Positions 59,317 through 64,000 of a DNA stretch of 64,000 bases are shown in pieces (the first letter of the stretch is position 1; each line of letters opens with the position of its first letter). Made by a program: the position numbers and the translations under genes. The notes under the pieces are model-generated. The model was not told the origin of the DNA and made no database searches. It worked only from the letters and a program-made list of their open reading frames with translations. Where the stretch lies: assembly GCA_001579985.1 (NCBI GenBank), contig LRSR01014754.1, forward strand, positions 1-64,000. The letters are read 5' to 3'. The stretch comes from Hypsibius dujardini (Eukaryota; Tardigrada; Eutardigrada; Parachela; Hypsibiidae).

Positions 59317-60671
59317 CTGAAGAAAATGGCGCCACACACAGTGAGCAATATACCAGTCCCAGCAATCGCATATCCGATCGCGTCACGGGTTGAACCTATC
59401 CATGCAAAATTGATCGAAATTGATGATCAAAACATATTGAGAAATGATTTTGTCGTTAGCCACTTGTTAATAGTAAATACGGCAAAGGCTAACTGGCAGG
59501 ATCCCACAAGGTTATCATTTTTTGAAAAATATTAATAACGGAATAGCAAAAACTTTCCGAAACTGAGGGGTCCTAACAATTTTACAATGAATCAATAAAA
59601 ATTTAGAATTATTTTGTATATTCTAAGTGTTTTCCTGATTGCTCTAGTGCAGAGTAGAACGTTGGAAATATAAAAATCAGAGGGCAAAGCAGCATTCATG
59701 CTGATTCATCAGATGTTAGTTTCAGACTGACTCCGAAAAATATTTGGAAGATAGGAAATGGGGGGGGGGCAATCGGCCCCAGATCTTAAATGTGTAATAG
59801 CCAACACTTTACCAAGTCACAAAGTAATACGATATATCTTGGATAGTCCGTAATAATTTGAATTATTCTATTTTTAATAATCCAGTAACAATAGTACTAT
59901 TTATTAAGATACTGTGTGCCTTTTTTGAAACCCACCTGGCATGCATCGCAATCCCTGGAACCCGCAACGGAGTTCGCTAGGTACCGGCCATGTTCCGTAT
60001 GACCATTTTAGTGGCAGCACAGCCTCAAAGTCACAAAGGTTTTGGCCTCGTTTATAGCTCATAAATGGCTGCAAGAGTGAAGGGATTACACAATCAGTGA
60101 TGACGGTTAAAACAGCAAAACCAAAAAACGCAGACGCTTACCACAAATCGATCATAATCGCTGTCGTAGTAGCCCACTAAAATTTCTGGAATGCGTTGTC
60201 CCAAATTGTCGAACGAAATGTTGCCGACCTTCGTCTGGAAAGTTCGCCCGAAAAACTGCCTGGCTAAGAAGGCGCCGTCGTTAAAATCGAACGGTGGCTG
60301 CTGTTGACGACGTAATTCTTCGGCCACCTTTGGCCGAATCAAGAACAACACAAATACATACTCATAGTGTAAATGTATGCGCAACTGTTAAGCACTCACT
60401 TGTGCGACTATCATCAACGATGCGTAGGAAGCTGCCGCAATCAGCGGTGGCTGTTTTAGATAATGTATTTGTAAAAGCCTAGGCAAACTGTCAGATTAAA
60501 ACTTTATCTGTAACCTGTTTGTCCGAAGGATATGTAGTTGTAGTTTTTCTTTGACATGGCCTTCCACACGTTTACAAAGGGGTGCGACTGCGGCATGGCT
60601 ATTTTCTGAACGAATTCACGATCCGCACCCATACCTACCATAATGCACGAGGGGTACGCTTTCCGCGCATC
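59317..60671 (-). pseudogene. second natriuretic-peptide-receptor-like copy, partial
   Basis: Four exons match the last ligand-binding and transmembrane exons of the 51.9-55.9 kb gene. They are 60515-60671 (DARKAYPSCIMVGMGADREF), 60142-60327 (VAEELRRQQQPPFDFNDGAF..DRFV), 59936-60023 (LKWSYGTWPVPSELRCGFQG) and 59317-59395 (AIGYAIAGTGILLTVCGAIF). The first is 157 nt where its twin has 159, which breaks the phase unless another donor is used. The signal peptide and first lobe are absent before the trypsin gene, and no tail exon was found. It is probably a truncated copy, though the remaining coding sequence looks well preserved. Confidence 0.65.
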
Positions 60672-60956
60672 CTAGAAGCAGGGCATGAAAATAATTACAG
60701 TGAGTGGTTACTTTTAATAGCAAAGGTCATCAGTAAATGTCGTACTTTAAAATGGTACTCGTTAGATATATTGCGGAGGCGACTACCGTCATAGGGTACA
60801 CTCAACGGAGTTGTCACCACATAAACCTCATTCACAGCAAAATTTGCAAATTAACAAATAACATACAGCACACGTGACCACGATAGCGCTAACCGAGTTA
60901 AAACCAACTTGTTACTGATTGCCAGTAAGTTAGGGTGGTCAAAATTTAAGCTAATT

Positions 60957-61334
60957 TCAGCTACAGCGTGCCACTGCTTTTCTCATAGCTTTTCTCACTG
61001 CTTGATGGGTGAATGATGGGTGCTGAGTATTTTCCATTGTATGAAAGGTCAATGGGCACGTCAGTTTCATGCAAAGTTTATCCACTCCATACCTCCATCC
61101 CTTTTCTCCAGTAGTATGACAGCAGCTTGATGTTTGTGACGCACATGTATTATGATTCTTTGCTTCTGCAACGTCACAAAGAGCTCCATCCATAGATTGA
61201 TCCTCTATTATTTGTCTTCTAATACCATTTTGAGTTTTCACTAATGCTTTATTGGTTTTCGTGTTGATCCATGAGCGCTGCGAGTCGATAAACCGTACTG
61301 AACGGTTAGCTAGGAAGCAGAATTGGTATGCCAT
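60957..61334 (-). CDS. unassigned 125-codon Cys-containing frame
   Basis: ATG-initiated, with seven or eight Cys in the C-terminal half (CASQTSSCCHTTGEKGW) and a basic end (RKAMRKAVARCS). No signal peptide, domain or paralog is seen. It lies about 160 bases downstream of the trypsin gene on the same strand and could be chance. Confidence 0.2.
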   Translation of the reverse strand: MAYQFCFLANRSVRFIDSQRSWINTKTNKALVKTQNGIRRQIIEDQSMDGALCDVAEAKNHNTCASQTSSCCHTTGEKGWRYGVDKLCMKLTCPLTFHTMENTQHPSFTHQAVRKAMRKAVARCS

Positions 61335-61493
61335 TTGTACGTCCGTGCGTTACATGTTTAATAAACCCAGCGTCTGGGCAACGAGAATACGCTCAGCATA
61401 TTTTGAAACTCATGTGTCAGGTAAACAATGCAATATATAATGATTTAAAGCTTTAAGCCTTTTATGTAAAAAAACTGGTGTCGACTTGAGGCT

Positions 61494-62797
61494 TCACTGC
61501 CTCATGGTTGACGAAATAAAATTAAGAGCGGACGTGGTCCGCGCGTAGATACCAGGGAAACCTTGCTTGGCGCAACCGCTGCAAATGAAAAGAGCTTTTA
61601 GTAAAATTTTACAATGGTAGCCTTTTCTCCTAGTTAAACATGTAGAATTAACCACTTACTTTCCAAACGAAACAACTCCGACCAGCTTGTAAACGCCATT
61701 CTTATCTGCACAGACAAACGGTCCACCGCTGTCACCCTGGCAAGAGTCCTTTCCCACCGACTCAGCACATACCATGGCTGGAGTGATGGTGTTGGAATAA
61801 ACGCGGCTGCACTTGGCCTGGTCGGTAATGACCACATCAACCTGTCGCAGGGTTGCAGTTGCTCGGGTGGCCTTAACGGAAATTGTCTCCGGCTCTTCTA
61901 ACGAGGAACTATTCAGTGACTCCATCTTCGGCATGAAGGCTGAACGGGTCGCTGCAGTCGAGCCCCATCCGGTCACCCAGCATTTCTGTCCGACTGGTCC
62001 GTCAGCGGTTGTCGGCAGACAGACTGGAGAGACATCTTTACTGAAAACCATTGGCTGAAGAAAAAGGGAAGAAATGAATTATAAATTGATAAGTCAAGAG
62101 AACAGAAATAATTGGAACAAACCTGGGTGGTTTTAAGCATGCAGAAGTCGTTGGTCGGTGCTGGTCGGTCGGTGTATTTAGGGTGGACCACCAGTTTAGA
62201 AATGGTCAGAGCTGGCACGTCTTGCAAAGTGTGTGAGCCAATCCGAACCCGAAAACTGGAAGGAGTAGGAGACTCGGAAAAGGCCTTGCAGCAATGTGCA
62301 GCGGTCAAAATCCAGTTGTTATCGATCTACCAAACCATTTAACAAAGATATTAACACTTTAATTCAGTTAAATTTAGGATTTGGAACGTACAATTGAGCC
62401 GCCACAAATCTGTGAGCCCGAGGCGGTGGTCATTGCCACCTGCCATGGCCAGCTGTGGGGCGTGGCTACGGTTCCACCGACGATCCGTTGGACATTCGGA
62501 GGGACAGCCGGTTTTCCACAGATCTCGTCAACCCTTGCTGGGAGTTTGCTGGCCAATGACAGGGTGTGGTTATTGGAGAGGGGCAAGGGCTGGAATGGTA
62601 GAGATTGAACATGACTTGTGGTCTGAATCGGCAACGGTTCGAATGGAAGATCTGAAAATAGAAAGCCAACCGTCAGACAAGAGGCCATAAAAAATGAGCA
62701 TGTATACAGCACACGCGAGGATGTGTATCGATAGGCACTCACATGCAGCATTAGCGCTGAGTAGAGTCACTCCAAAAATTATTATGAGGTCAAGCAT
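61494..62797 (-). CDS. trypsin-like serine protease, complete, five exons
   Basis: Exons 62743-62797, 62392-62651, 62123-62326, 61660-62054 and 61494-61578 join in phase (999 nt) to 332 residues. A signal peptide ([17 protein letters not shown]) is followed by a Pro/Ser/Leu-rich pro-region with two LPF(E/Q)PLP motifs and a Cys (EICGKP). The pro-region ends at the activation site VQRIVGG. The catalytic triad is His in ILTAAHCC, Asp in NDFCMLKT and Ser in [11 protein letters not shown]. The Asp six residues before the catalytic Ser predicts cleavage after Lys or Arg. The C-terminus [20 protein letters not shown] is typical. All introns have GT..AG borders. It is a secreted zymogen, digestive or immune. 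No clip or other accessory domain. Confidence 0.92.
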
Positions 62798-62799
62798 TT

Positions 62800-64000
62800 C
62801 TGTAATCAGTTTGGGATATCGGGCCTTAGAGAAGTACTAAGAAATATTGAAGCAAAAAAAAATGGTAAAGAGGATGAAATTGGAAAGCGTTGCAAGATTG
62901 AGTGATGTTTTGTCTTTATGGAATCGCTAACTTTATATCATTGTTCGACCCCAAGTCAGATGTGTTTATAGTGCGTAATGTCACTGTACTTATTGGATGA
63001 ATTTCTCAAGAGGACGCACTTGTGAACTGCGGGGCAAGGTGGTGTTTTGGTTTTCTTGACGTATATTGAGGCCAAACCGTGCGTGCCATACGGTCGCAAT
63101 ATACTAACGCTGTGGGAGGCTATGGCGTGCTGTTCTGTGCCATCGTTAAGTGGCCCTTGACGCTTTGGAGAATTTCGGGGCAGGTTTAGGTTTAATCGCT
63201 GACATTGCGACTCGTATGACGTGAATGTATAGCGCTTTAGTTTATCAGCACGAGACCGACGTAAATTCGACAAAGATAGGCTTCAAAAACAGCATTGTCT
63301 TTCTCTAGTTCACAGGGCGAAGCCTTTCCTCTTTTTCAGCATGCTTCCGGGAAGTGTTAGACCCACAACATGTCACATGGCAGACGACGTGAAATTTCCC
63401 CTTCCCAAACGGGTTTAATAGCGACTCCAATCGTTCATTCATACGATCAGCAGGGCGCCTCCTTTTGAGATACTAGATGGACCTCATACCCATGGCCTGA
63501 ACCTAACGAGACGAGCTACTCAAAATTATCAGAGCACTTTAAGGTCCGACATTCTTGTCGCTGTTGTTGATGAGAATTAATCTGCCACCAGTCAGTAAAG
63601 ATCATCAAAATCCGGTGATCATCTTTAACTGAATATGATCAGGTTCATTGTGCAGCGGTTTCTAAATATTTGTATTAAGTATTACCGTAGTAAAATAATA
63701 ATATATTGGCATTAATCGTTTGCCGCTAATTGGGAATAAACAAATGACGCGTTAAATTGCTCGAAATGGGCACTTGACTACTTGAAAATGCAAGTTTCCG
63801 ACACCTTCTAGTACATAGAATCCGGTGTAGATGAGCAAACGTTTGCTAGCAGATTCATCATACATTCAAATATGTGAGCTATGGCGGTCGTTCGTTAAAC
63901 GCTCAAGTCCTTTTATTAAAACAATTTCGTCAGTTATGAACGAAATATTTACTCTTGTTTGATTCGCCGGGGTGTGATGCGAGCAGCATAGTGGTCATAA
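62800..64000. other. no recognisable gene
   Basis: The only long frame (minus, 62956-63273) lacks an ATG at its start and a domain. The upstream region of the trypsin gene lies here, but I see no clear TATA box. Confidence 0.35.

Noticed and set aside
1-64000. CRISPR arrays, operons, bacterial promoters, rRNA or tRNA genes
   Set aside because: None seen. The sequence is eukaryotic, with spliced genes, and no cloverleaf or rRNA stretch was recognised by eye.

Overview
The window is a stretch of an invertebrate animal chromosome. Genes are split by short spliceosomal introns with GT..AG borders. The families present are leucine-rich-repeat ectodomain proteins, natriuretic-peptide-receptor-like proteins, rhodopsin-type GPCRs, a trypsin, a serpin relic and a K+ channel relic. 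DNA transposons and microsatellites are abundant. I cannot place the species from sequence alone. The lineage-specific expansion of membrane receptors would fit a tardigrade or another small ecdysozoan, but that is a guess.

0-9 kb is repeat country: a Mutator-like terminal-inverted-repeat element (224-1156), a broken DIRS-order retroelement fossil (about 1.66-4.4 kb), GACGG-rich low-complexity DNA, and a Tc1-like element that landed inside a 9-bp minisatellite (7606-8690).

9-40 kb holds a tandem, all-minus-strand family of secreted or GPI-type leucine-rich-repeat (LRR) genes. Two copies are complete in four exons (23169-27722 and 35120-39705). One has lost its last exon (9065-11385), one is only a broken first exon (13172-13792), and one divergent three-exon relative lies at 14936-17108. 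Intron 1 of every close copy carries the same mariner-like element and the same CTGT microsatellite next to the splice donor, so these predate the duplications. Comparing the copies gives clean empty sites for a hAT element (22337-23125) and a PIF/Harbinger-like element (28408-29367). A frameshifted GPCR pseudogene (19.67-20.6 kb) lies between the copies, and a fragment of the receptor family described below, split by a mariner MITE, sits at 29.7-31.9 kb.

40-50 kb holds a two-exon GPCR whose TM7 carries an in-frame TGA (42131-43116), a decayed serpin (45250-46499), a small two-exon PH-like gene with a good TATA box (47569-48196), an EAG-type K+ channel fragment, an orphan receptor transmembrane exon, and a second Mutator-like element.

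50-64 kb holds a minus-strand natriuretic-peptide-receptor-like gene of eight exons (51912-55898). It appears to end in a roughly ten-residue cytoplasmic tail with no kinase or cyclase domain, like a clearance receptor. A partial second copy lies at 59317-60671, a striking 132-bp hairpin at 57.5-57.8 kb, and a complete five-exon trypsin at 61494-62797. All exon structures were assembled by hand from reading frame, splice consensus and agreement between paralogs. No transcript or database evidence was available.
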